From assembly GCA_021778165.1 (NCBI GenBank), contig JAJYCU010000029.1, forward strand, positions 1 through 7,258: DNA of 7,258 bases. Reading direction: 5' to 3'. The DNA is from a bacterium. Lineage in GTDB: Bacteria; Patescibacteria; Saccharimonadia; Saccharimonadales; UBA4665. Positions 1 through 6,954 of this stretch are shown one piece after another; the stretch's first letter is position 1; every line of letters begins with the position of its first letter. Both the position numbers and the translations under genes were made by a program. The notes under the pieces were generated by a model. The model saw only the letters and a program-made list of their open reading frames with translations, ran no database searches and had not been told where the DNA came from.

Positions 1-351
1 TACTTTTATTTGAGATAAATCATCTTCAATATGTTCGAATACATTGAGTGAAAAAATTAGATCATAGCTTTCGGGTTTAATCTCTTCTAGGTCTTCGAAT
101 ACTTTAAATCCCAGACTATCTAAAATATTTCTCAACGTACTATCTGGCTCTAGGCAGTCTGAAGTAATATTCATCTTTTTTAATAAACATGAATATGTTC
201 CCGACCCAGCACCAAAATCCAGTATCCTATCTTCTTTATTATTCATCTGATCGATAACAAGACTGATTAAAAACTTATTGTAGTTGACCGCCTCGGTCAT
301 TGCCTCTAAATTTGATTGGCCAGTGTAGATGAATTCTTTTTTTTCTTTCAT
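1..351 (-). CDS. Class I SAM-dependent methyltransferase, N-terminal part (3' end outside window)
   Basis: The minus strand reads open from an ATG at 349-351 to the left window edge, giving 117 codons with no stop, so the gene is partial. What is seen: a glycine-rich motif I, LDFGAGSGTYS, at residues 44-54 (SAM binding), an acidic residue at the end of the next strand (E68 in CLEPD), and the post-motif II stretch SLNVFEHIEDD at 101-111, typical of Methyltransf_11/12/23-type enzymes. By family it would transfer a methyl group from SAM to a small molecule or sugar; the substrate cannot be read from this fragment. It diverges from the GT-C gene at 459 across 107 bp. No convincing Shine-Dalgarno precedes the ATG; in-frame TTG and GTG codons lie shortly upstream but have no better support. 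The glycan setting makes a sugar methyltransferase plausible (inference). The family call is firm, the substrate unknown. Confidence 0.88.
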   Translation of the reverse strand, partial: MKEKKEFIYTGQSNLEAMTEAVNYNKFLISLVIDQMNNKEDRILDFGAGSGTYSCLLKKMNITSDCLEPDSTLRNILDSLGFKVFEDLEEIKPESYDLIFSLNVFEHIEDDLSQIKV

Positions 352-430
352 AATACTAGTTCTACACAACACGACAGGATAACGAATGTCCTTTTAATAA
401 AGCGTAATTTTTTATTATTGCAAACCTCTG

Positions 431-436
431 TATAAT
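431..436 (+). promoter_or_regulatory. Candidate -10 box (TATAAT) for the GT-C gene at 459
   Basis: A perfect TATAAT lies 22 bases before the ATG at 459. No good -35 hexamer sits 16-18 bases upstream; that stretch is a T-run. Transcription would start about 443, inside a CAATATCTTAAG element (440-451) that is nearly repeated before the other membrane-protein gene. The leader would be very short. Confidence 0.5.
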
Positions 437-458
437 ACTCAATATCTTAAGGCATTAT

Positions 459-2171
459 ATGAATATATCTCAATTATCCACTACTTTTTTAAATACTACA
501 AATAAAAAAATTTATAAATGGGCAATGTGGTTAATATTATTAATTGGAAGTCTTTTTAAATTAGGTTTAGTCAGTGGGCAGCATCTTCAATATAACAGCT
601 CTGCCATGGAAGATGATAGACTCTTTATCAACCTAGCTAATAATATTCTACACGGACAATGGCTCGGTTCTTACAATAGCCTAACTTTAATCAAAGGACC
701 TTTTTATCCAATATATTTGGCACTAATACATTTAATCCACACGCCACTACTCTTGTCAGAACAAATTTTATATATTATTGCTTGCTTAGTCTTCTTGGTA
801 AGCATCTATCCATTCATCTGTTTATATCCAATTGTTAAGAAATCAAACAAACTAAAATACATTATTGCTACTCTGCTTGGATTAGCACTTATTTTTAATC
901 CGATTTCCTCCGACACAATGCCTGCAGCTCGGGTTATAAGAAATGGTATCTATCCGGCGTTAACATTACTTACCGTTTCTTTATTTATTGCATTAGTTGC
1001 TTATCGTAAGTCTAAATTATGGAAATATATTTTTATTTCCATAGCAGCCGGATTAGTATTATCATCTTTTTGGCTTACTAGAGAAGATGGTATCTGGATT
1101 ATACCTTTTTGCGTTAGCTTAATTATGTATCTTTTCGGATTAACTATTTGGCAAAGAGCAAAAACGCCTTATTGGAAATGGAGATTGGCTATATTGTTGC
1201 TACCATTTATTATTTTATGGTTATCGGTATTTACAATATCCTCTATAAATTATCACTACTATAGAGTTAATAATGTTGTTGAGGTTCAATCTCCACAATT
1301 TTTGGATGCCTATAGTTCATTAACGCGTGTTGAGACCGGAAACTGGGTGCCGGTTATACCGGTTTCAAAATCAAGCCGAGAAGCTATATATAAGATTAGC
1401 CCCGCATTTTCACAATTAAAACCTTATCTGGAGGGTAACATTGGAGAGGCGTGGACCAATATATCTGCCTCCGTCTATCCTCAATACCCTGGTGAAATTG
1501 CCGGCGGATGGTTTCTTTGGGCATTTCGATATTCTGTAGAAGCTGCTGGATATTATAAAAATGGGCATACGGCCATGAATTACTATCAACAATTAGCAAA
1601 TCAAGTTAATGGGGCCTGTAATCAAGGCAAGCTAACTTGTACTAAATCAACCGATAATATGTATCCTCCTTTAAATTCACGCTACATACATCCATTTATT
1701 TCAACAATGGGACATGCCTTTAATTTCATTTCTGGGTTTCAACAATATAATCCATCACCACCAAATATAATTGGAGATCCTAGTTCATTTAAGCTATTTT
1801 CAATAATTACTAATGAACCAATTAGTAATTATAACAACCAGAGAAAAATAGACTATCTTGTTGGCATAGGAAAAATATATCAACTGACCTTTCCTGTGCT
1901 TACTTATTTATCAATTTTGATATATCTAATATTGTTATTTGTGAAAAAAGTCTATGCAAACTCTCTGTTTATAATCCTGGGTTTAGTAGTTATGGTTATT
2001 GTGGTTAGGATGATTTTATTATCTCTCGTGACCGCAACATCCTTTCCAGGAATTAATACACTCTATTTTGCCTGTATTTATCCTTTACTAATAATATTTG
2101 ATTTTATGACTTTGTTCACTTTTTTGGATTTATGTATTAACAAAATTTCTGATAAGACCAAACTGGTGTAA
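459..2171 (+). CDS. GT-C-like polytopic membrane glycosyltransferase (ArnT/PMT-type), 570 aa
   Basis: A large integral membrane protein. About ten hydrophobic segments are visible, roughly at residues 21-41, 103-126, 133-149, 165-181, 188-206, 211-231, 243-262, 476-495, 500-525 and 533-556. After the first segment comes an outer loop with MEDD (50-53) and KGPFYP (79-84), the arrangement of acidic residues and K-x-P-x-x-P seen in GT-C enzymes that use polyprenyl-phosphate sugars. WLTREDG at 205-211 is a second conserved-looking motif. Between the seventh and eighth segments lies a soluble, probably extracytoplasmic region of about 210 residues with only two cysteines in it, C387 and C394, which could form a local disulfide. 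Start: ATG at 459 with AAGG at 449-452, six bases upstream, and TATAAT at 431-436. It would move a lipid-linked sugar onto a surface glycan, lipid or protein (inference); the acceptor is unknown. The gene is more AT-rich than the minus-strand genes beside it. Confidence 0.75.
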   Translation: MNISQLSTTFLNTTNKKIYKWAMWLILLIGSLFKLGLVSGQHLQYNSSAMEDDRLFINLANNILHGQWLGSYNSLTLIKGPFYPIYLALIHLIHTPLLLSEQILYIIACLVFLVSIYPFICLYPIVKKSNKLKYIIATLLGLALIFNPISSDTMPAARVIRNGIYPALTLLTVSLFIALVAYRKSKLWKYIFISIAAGLVLSSFWLTREDGIWIIPFCVSLIMYLFGLTIWQRAKTPYWKWRLAILLLPFIILWLSVFTISSINYHYYRVNNVVEVQSPQFLDAYSSLTRVETGNWVPVIPVSKSSREAIYKISPAFSQLKPYLEGNIGEAWTNISASVYPQYPGEIAGGWFLWAFRYSVEAAGYYKNGHTAMNYYQQLANQVNGACNQGKLTCTKSTDNMYPPLNSRYIHPFISTMGHAFNFISGFQQYNPSPPNIIGDPSSFKLFSIITNEPISNYNNQRKIDYLVGIGKIYQLTFPVLTYLSILIYLILLFVKKVYANSLFIILGLVVMVIVVRMILLSLVTATSFPGINTLYFACIYPLLIIFDFMTLFTFLDLCINKISDKTKLV

Positions 2172-2188
2172 TTAGCGCCTATTTTTTT
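2165..2188 (+). terminator. Weak candidate intrinsic terminator after the GT-C gene
   Basis: GGTGT (2165-2169) can pair with GCGCC (2175-2179) using two G-T pairs, with a five-base loop, followed after TA by seven T residues (2182-2188). The stem overlaps the stop codon of the upstream gene. The stem is short and the T-run may instead be a remnant of the transposase reading frame that follows, so the call is tentative. Confidence 0.3.
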
Positions 2189-2333
2189 CCATCTTGGTTG
2201 ACCCTACCAACCGATACACAGTGATATCCGTGATCTTAGTCAATATGAGCTAGATGACATTGCCAGGAAGCTTAATAACAAACCAAGGGAAACTAGACTG
2301 GCATACACCTACCTAAGCTTACAATTGGATTAA
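2180..2333 (+). pseudogene. IS30-family transposase, decayed C-terminal fragment
   Basis: From 2223 to the TAA at 2331-2333 the plus strand encodes a 36-residue tail reading DIRDLSQYELDDIARKLN followed by NKPRETR and ending LSLQLD. This matches the well-known C-terminal end of IS30-family DDE transposases, where an L-x-x-I-A-x-x-L-N-N-x-P-R-K-x-x motif closes the catalytic domain. The frame is open only back to a TGA at 2199-2201. Just upstream, in the frame one base earlier (from about 2180), the reading YFFP...PTD resembles the YFPKGTD that normally precedes this tail, which suggests a frameshift near 2213-2223. The DDE catalytic residues and everything N-terminal are absent, so this is not a functional gene. 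It starts within about ten bases of the stop of the GT-C gene, so recombination or deletion has fused the IS tail to that locus. The P-R-K position reads P-R-E here and the usual T-P-x-E after it is lost. Confidence 0.75.
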
Positions 2334-2360
2334 ACGAAACCAGAGTAAATAGCTAGACTT

Positions 2361-2392
2361 AACGCAGGTTGCGTTTGGCTCTTTAATTTAGG
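2361..2392 (+). repeat. Probable right terminal end of the IS30-type element
   Basis: About 28 bases after the transposase stop the sequence holds AACGCAGGTTGCGTT (2361-2375; 6-bp arms, 3-base spacer) followed by TGGCTCTTTAATTTAG. A GTTGC...TTG run shortly after the transposase stop is what I expect of IS30-family right ends. No matching left end (a CAAACGCAAC-like sequence on the plus strand) occurs elsewhere in the window, so the element is a one-ended remnant. The outer boundary is a guess. Confidence 0.4.
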
Positions 2393-2566
2393 TAATAACG
2401 TCTGTAGTAAATGGCACGTTTAATCTATTGCTTAACTTAAAAAATATTAATCATGGTAAATAATTAAGACACAACGCTCATCCAATACGTATATTTATCA
2501 TATATAAAGCTCAAAGATAAATTGATATAAACCCACAACTAAATGCAGAGGTTATATACTGACGTA
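2393..2566. other. Intergenic stretch with nothing recognised
   Basis: This AT-rich remainder of the convergent gap carries many stops in all frames on both strands. I see no RNA gene, no strong hairpin with T-run for the minus-strand operon ending at 2567, and no further transposase homology. Confidence 0.5.
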
Positions 2567-4507
2567 TCATTTAATGGTAGGTTTTATCTTTCTGTCTGCA
2601 TGAACATCTAGGCCAAAATTACTACTAAGTTTGTAGAAGTTCCTATTATAGTATGGGTCAACGTCCAATGAGCCATTCCATCGTTTTCTCATAAATTTAG
2701 CAGCCTTTTCCAATTCTTTCATATCTCTATTTTGGTGGACTCTGCCTACAGATATGGATTCATGATGTATTAGCTCAACTTGGGGTAAATATATATTTCT
2801 GTAGCCTGCTTTTATAAATTTCATACACAAATCTACATCATTAAAAGTTACCCTAAGCAATGGATCGAATCCTTTGACTTGCCAAAACTTATTAACGGAG
2901 ATCATCATACAGGCAGCTGTAACTGCGGAACTGTCTCTAATAGTATTAACGTAAACTTCGTGAGACTGATCGTCTTCTATGGAGCCTGATCTAACTCCAA
3001 CATGATCAGCAACTGGTTCAACGTTACCTATACCAACCATAACCCCCGCATGTTGAACGGTATGATCGGAATAAAGTAATTTAACTCCGACAGCTGCCAC
3101 GTCATCTTGCTGAGCATACCCCAACATATCCTCCAACCAGCTATCGGTTATTATTTCAGTATCATTATTGAGCATTACCAAATACTCACCTGTAGCATGC
3201 TTGGCTCCAAAATTACATGCCTCAGAATAATTAAATGGCTGGTGACGCCAATACTTAATGTGCAGTTTTTTAATGTTTGCATTAGCCCTTAGCTCTCGAT
3301 AGTAAGTTTTAGTGTCCAGCTCCCTAGAACCTGTATCAACAATAATAATTTCGTAGTTTTTGTATGTTGTTTTGCCTAATATAGTGTCGATACAACGTCG
3401 TAAATATTCAGACTTATCTTTAGTTGGAATAATAATTGAAATTAGGGCTTTGTGTGATGGCTTATAGCCGGGGTTCCAAAAACCACTATGTATGCCAGTC
3501 GATATCTCGTATGGGCTTTTATTCATGCGTCTAAGGTGATTATCTAATGCTGTTCTCTGGTTCGCTAGGGCATAATCTTTTGCCGATAAGTTCATTGCTG
3601 TCGAGCCAGAATGTGAGCGCCAACTATAGAGAACCGTCGGTATATGGTATACCTTATCAGTGTGCTCACCGGCTCGAAGAAATAAATCCCAGTCTTGTGC
3701 GCCAACCAAATGTTTGTCAAATCCTCCAAGCCGTCGGACCAGAGAAGCCCTGAGAACACTAAAATGTGTAATGTAGTTAATGCACTCCAATAGATGTGGG
3801 CTCCAGTCGGGTTTAAAGTATGGATAGAAATGCGTAAAACCATCGGCCTCAATCTTGTCTTCATCGCTATAAATTAGATCTGCATCTTTGTGATTTTGTA
3901 ACACTTTTACAACTTCGTATAAAGCATTTGGCCACAAAAAATCATCATGGTCTAGTAGGGCAATAAATTCACCAGTAGCCATATCAATAGCCTGATTGCT
4001 GGCTACGCTGATATGGCCATTGATCTTAGCCCGTTTAAAAACTATTCTAGGGTCACTTTTAGTATACTTATTCAACATACCTACAGTATCCTGATTGGTT
4101 GAGGCATCATCGACGATACATAGTTGCCAATTAACATAGGACTGAGCTAAAACTGATTCTATACAAATTCTTAGATACTCTGGATTGGTATTGTATACGG
4201 GCAAAATAATCGATATTAGAGGTCTATAACCAAAATTAGTTGAATCAAATCGTTGTCCAGTGAGTATTGTGGTCGTTGGGTAATTGATAGAAAGCCATTT
4301 GGTATACTCATTTTCACGCTGTAATTTCGTTTCTAATCGTCTCGTCTCGTTCTTTAGGCTTATTATTTCCCGTGTTTTATCATCAGTTTCGTGGAGTAAT
4401 TGAATAATACGATTAGCGTGGACTTGTTCGCGGCCTATGGATGCATAAAGACTACGTTTTTTAACAACTGGCGAATAGGATTTAAGGCGGGATATTGGGT
4501 TTTTCAT
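2567..4507 (-). CDS. Tandem-domain family 2 glycosyltransferase with N-terminal coiled coil, 646 aa
   Basis: A soluble cytoplasmic protein with two GT-A (GT2) domains. Residues about 30-70 are charged and heptad-like (ISLKNETRRLETKLQREN), a short coiled coil. Domain 1, about 97-300: ISIILPVYNT, CIVDDAST (130-137), LLDHDD (184-189, DxD = D186/D188), YSDEDK and QDWDLFLR (271-278). Domain 2, about 355-590: ISIIIPTKDK, IIIVDTGS, MLNNDTE (445-451, metal-site D449), FNDVDLCMK (555-563) and HHES (581-584). Both domains keep the nucleotide-sugar and metal residues, so both are probably active, adding two linkages or alternating sugars to a polysaccharide. There are no membrane segments. Its ATG overlaps the TGA of the upstream methyltransferase gene (ATGA, 4504-4507), so translation is probably coupled, and no clear own Shine-Dalgarno is needed. 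It resembles the GT half of WsaE-type rhamnan enzymes; sugar specificity cannot be inferred. Confidence 0.9.
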   Translation of the reverse strand: MKNPISRLKSYSPVVKKRSLYASIGREQVHANRIIQLLHETDDKTREIISLKNETRRLETKLQRENEYTKWLSINYPTTTILTGQRFDSTNFGYRPLISIILPVYNTNPEYLRICIESVLAQSYVNWQLCIVDDASTNQDTVGMLNKYTKSDPRIVFKRAKINGHISVASNQAIDMATGEFIALLDHDDFLWPNALYEVVKVLQNHKDADLIYSDEDKIEADGFTHFYPYFKPDWSPHLLECINYITHFSVLRASLVRRLGGFDKHLVGAQDWDLFLRAGEHTDKVYHIPTVLYSWRSHSGSTAMNLSAKDYALANQRTALDNHLRRMNKSPYEISTGIHSGFWNPGYKPSHKALISIIIPTKDKSEYLRRCIDTILGKTTYKNYEIIIVDTGSRELDTKTYYRELRANANIKKLHIKYWRHQPFNYSEACNFGAKHATGEYLVMLNNDTEIITDSWLEDMLGYAQQDDVAAVGVKLLYSDHTVQHAGVMVGIGNVEPVADHVGVRSGSIEDDQSHEVYVNTIRDSSAVTAACMMISVNKFWQVKGFDPLLRVTFNDVDLCMKFIKAGYRNIYLPQVELIHHESISVGRVHQNRDMKELEKAAKFMRKRWNGSLDVDPYYNRNFYKLSSNFGLDVHADRKIKPTIK

Positions 4508-5361
4508 AAAAGTTTTAAGAAGGCATCACTTAACATTGAGAAAATAATCTCAAGCTCTGGTCGATAGATGTCTGGCTCTGTCTTAATATTGATTTTTTGC
4601 TTTTTACTGGCCACCATAAAACTTCGATAGCCTGTGGCAGAAAAGTCAGACTGCATCATATGACTCAAGTAGTAATTATTTAGTTCTTTTACTTTAGCAA
4701 CAAACTTTGGGTGTATCGATTCTTGGGCTACTAAAAATCCAGCCCGAGTTACTAGCTGCCAATTGTCTAGCGAGGTATGAGAAAAATGAGAAACTTCTAG
4801 TCCTGAATTACTAAGTACCTTAGTTGCATTCTGCAAATCAGGTAACTCATCTAGCAAATGTTCAAATAGCCAACGGTGGTCTTCTCCGGTCATGTCTTTG
4901 TAAAACTTATTGGCTGATATTTCAGCCTTGCGTACACCATCAAGATTAAAAGGAGCAGCGGTAATCATCAAGTCTTTAGTAACTCGCGATGATTCTGTTA
5001 AAAATTGTGGCCGGTCAGTCTTGCTTATGTGCTCCAGTACATCGCAAGATATAACCACGTCAAAACTATTGTCAGCAAATGGCATGATTAAGGCACTCCC
5101 TTGAATATAATTTTCCAGATTTGCCTCATTCGGTAGAATATCAATGATAGTTAGATCAACGTCTATGAATTTTCTTAGGATACTACCGGATCCACCCACG
5201 TCTAAGACTTTTAACTTCTTGGATCCTAGATGCTTTTGGTAAGCCTGCAAAATAACAGATATTATTAAATAACGACTAACAAATGTAGGGTCAGATCCAC
5301 TAAAGCCACTGATATCTATTTTTTCTTCTGACAAACCCTTGCTTATATCTAAATCTAACAT
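4504..5361 (-). CDS. Class I SAM-dependent methyltransferase, 285 aa, first gene of the GT2 operon
   Basis: A soluble Rossmann-fold methyltransferase. VLDVGGSGS at 52-60 is motif I (SAM-binding glycine loop), D74 in TIID is the ribose-binding acid, and FDVVISCDVLEHI at 100-112 is the motif II/III region common to Methyltransf_11 enzymes. The middle region (EDHRWLFEHL, 160-169) and the C-terminal strand region with GYRSFMVASK (244-253) complete a normal-length enzyme. Start: ATG at 5359-5361 with AGGGG (plus-strand 5371-5375) nine bases upstream. It overlaps the following glycosyltransferase gene by four bases, so the two proteins are made together. The likely job is methylation of the sugar chain or its non-reducing end made by the partner (inference from operon structure and from WsaE, which carries a methyltransferase and two GT2 domains in one chain). 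It could instead methylate a sugar-nucleotide precursor. Confidence 0.87.
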   Translation of the reverse strand: MLDLDISKGLSEEKIDISGFSGSDPTFVSRYLIISVILQAYQKHLGSKKLKVLDVGGSGSILRKFIDVDLTIIDILPNEANLENYIQGSALIMPFADNSFDVVISCDVLEHISKTDRPQFLTESSRVTKDLMITAAPFNLDGVRKAEISANKFYKDMTGEDHRWLFEHLLDELPDLQNATKVLSNSGLEVSHFSHTSLDNWQLVTRAGFLVAQESIHPKFVAKVKELNNYYLSHMMQSDFSATGYRSFMVASKKQKINIKTEPDIYRPELEIIFSMLSDAFLKLL

Positions 5362-5370
5362 GAATTTATT

Positions 5371-5375
5371 CCCCT
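5371..5375 (-). promoter_or_regulatory. Strong Shine-Dalgarno (AGGGG) for the methyltransferase gene
   Basis: On the minus strand AGGGGA precedes the ATG at 5361 with nine bases between. It is the strongest ribosome site in the window and fixes this start. A possible -35 TTGAGA (plus-strand 5429-5434) lies upstream, but its partner -10 is poor. Confidence 0.6.
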
Positions 5376-5498
5376 AGCATTAAAACTATCACTTATTATT
5401 ACATAACATTAGGCCGTGTGAATATTATTCTCAACATATTTATGCATACAGCTGTCGGAATCAATTGGACTTCTCGTCTCAAACCTATTATTTTTATA

Positions 5499-5504
5499 TA
5501 TAAT
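5499..5504 (+). promoter_or_regulatory. Candidate -10 box (TATAAT) for the AEDG membrane-protein gene
   Basis: TATAAT in an AT-rich run, six bases before CAATATCTTGAG (5511-5522). The same order, TATAAT then CAATATCTTRAG, is found at 431-451 before the GT-C gene. A start of transcription near 5511 would leave the TTG codon at 5518 almost leaderless and favours the ATG at 5548. No matching -35 is seen. Confidence 0.4.
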
Positions 5505-5547
5505 TTAATACAATATCTTGAGCAACAAAATAACCCAAGAATATTTT

Positions 5548-6879
5548 ATGCACAATATATTTGAAAGACAATATTATAAATTTACCAGTTTTCTGAGTAA
5601 TATTGGCAAAAAAATTCCTAATAATCTAATTACCGCTAGCTTTGTTGTTTTGCCATCGTTGCTATATTTAATAAGAAGTTGGCAATATATCAGAGTCCCT
5701 CAATTATATGCTGAAGACGGTTCCGTTTGGTTGGCTAATGCATATAACAGTGGTGCTAAGTCGATTCTTGCCCCATATGCTGGGTTTGCTCACACGTCAG
5801 AACGTATATTTGCCTATTTAGTATCGATGTTACCTCTTCAAATTGCACCAATATTATTCAATATGGCTGGTTTTGGTCTATTTATTTTAATGTGCTACTA
5901 CCTATTTTCATTCAGAACAAAAATTTTCACCAACAACTATCAAAAAATATTCATGGCACTAAGTTTGGGACTATTAGCAAATTTTAATGAATTTTTCTTT
6001 AACTTTTCAAACTCAATCTTCCTGCTAGGCATAGTCGGCCTGAGTATTTATCTTATTACACCATCAAAATATAGACTCGTTAACTTGATTGAAAAACTAT
6101 TATTTATTCTGGCTTGTTTGACTCTACCCTTTGCTTGGTTCTATTTGTTAATAATAGGTTTTGAATGGTTTTGGCGAAAAAAATATAACTTATTTTTCTT
6201 AATAAGCAGTGTTATTGGAAGTATCATACAGGTGCTAGTTCATTTGTTTAGCGCCTACTCTAGGCCAAACATACCACTCACGACCATTACTTCATCAAGA
6301 TATACTGTTATAGAAATATATAACCAAATCGTTACACCAGCCTTCCGTCATGCACGCATAGATATTAGTCCGACAATACCCGATAAACATTTTTTCGTTT
6401 TACTTATATTCTGCTCATTACTAGCATTAACTTCTATAATTATTCTTATTAAAGATGCCTCGTCAAAAATTAAATACTTAGCTATTTTCTTATTATTATT
6501 CACCGGCGCATCTCTAATAGGGGCACTTGCTGGAGGTAATTTTAGCCCGACAGATGCATTGAAATTTATGTCTACCGCAACTTATGGCAATCGTTACTTT
6601 TTTTATGGAATTCTGTTTATGACCATCGTAATAGCTATAGCGACTGATACCTATATTAAGAAAAAAGCAAAGTATCTTTTTTTAATAATGTTTATGATTT
6701 TCGGTGTATTTACCGCACTTCAATATAATAGCTTAAGGGTTAATAAGAATTTCTATAATTATTCTTCGATATATAAAAGAGATGTCACTATACTTAATCA
6801 ATCGAGGGCACATACTTTAATTCAAATACCTGAGAATCCTGGCAACACTTGGTTTATTAATCTAAGCACAAAAAAATAG
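5548..6879 (+). CDS. Polytopic membrane protein with AEDG motif, possible GT-C-type glycosyltransferase, 443 aa
   Basis: I do not recognise a named family. With the ATG at 5548 the protein is 443 residues and has about ten membrane segments, roughly 25-42, 97-120, 132-145, 150-170, 180-203, 213-235, 281-301, 308-328, 350-367 and 374-392. The first outer loop carries AEDG (55-58) and PYAGFAHTSER (76-86), an acidic pair followed by a conserved-looking aromatic stretch, as in GT-C enzymes and in some uncharacterised bacterial membrane proteins with an EDG...PYAGY pattern. GNRYFF occurs at 347-352. The last 40 or so residues are soluble and end without a charged anchor. Start choice: a TTG at 5518 would add ten residues, but it lies inside a promoter-like element and has no Shine-Dalgarno; the ATG also has only a weak AAGA. 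It is strongly AT-rich. Between a glycan operon and a DPM1-like gene, a role in lipid-linked sugar transfer or flipping is plausible (inference). Confidence 0.7.
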   Translation: MHNIFERQYYKFTSFLSNIGKKIPNNLITASFVVLPSLLYLIRSWQYIRVPQLYAEDGSVWLANAYNSGAKSILAPYAGFAHTSERIFAYLVSMLPLQIAPILFNMAGFGLFILMCYYLFSFRTKIFTNNYQKIFMALSLGLLANFNEFFFNFSNSIFLLGIVGLSIYLITPSKYRLVNLIEKLLFILACLTLPFAWFYLLIIGFEWFWRKKYNLFFLISSVIGSIIQVLVHLFSAYSRPNIPLTTITSSRYTVIEIYNQIVTPAFRHARIDISPTIPDKHFFVLLIFCSLLALTSIIILIKDASSKIKYLAIFLLLFTGASLIGALAGGNFSPTDALKFMSTATYGNRYFFYGILFMTIVIAIATDTYIKKKAKYLFLIMFMIFGVFTALQYNSLRVNKNFYNYSSIYKRDVTILNQSRAHTLIQIPENPGNTWFINLSTKK

Positions 6880-6915
6880 ATTAGATACGATATATCCTGT
6901 CTGTAGTCCTATATT

Positions 6916-6931
6916 TCTTATCATGATAAGA
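6916..6931. promoter_or_regulatory. Perfect 16-bp palindrome, candidate operator
   Basis: TCTTATCATGATAAGA is a perfect inverted repeat with no spacer, 23 bases before the ATG at 6955. It has no T-run after it and so is not a terminator. Its size and position fit a dimeric repressor site or a site overlapping a promoter for the DPM1-like gene, but no regulator is visible in the window. Confidence 0.35.
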
Positions 6932-6954
6932 TTGTATGAGTAAAAAGGATTAGA

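Noticed and set aside
373..381. TATCCTGTC (minus strand) also present at 6893-6901 (plus strand), both upstream of genes
   Set aside because: Only nine bases match, the distances to the start codons differ (21 versus 53 bases), and flanking bases do not agree, so chance is sufficient.
395..417. Inverted repeat TAATAAA / TTTATTA between the first two genes
   Set aside because: Seven A/T-only pairs with a nine-base loop are expected by chance in such AT-rich DNA and there is no terminator context for either divergent gene.
3592..3864. 90-codon minus-strand frame and smaller plus-strand frames (3107-3292, 3547-3753) within the tandem GT2 gene
   Set aside because: They are out-of-frame readings of a well-supported GT2 gene with no motifs or ribosome sites of their own.
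6858..6883. TAATCTA / TAGATTA hairpin at the end of the AEDG membrane-protein gene
   Set aside because: The loop is twelve bases, the stem is A/T-rich and no T-run follows, so it is not a credible terminator.
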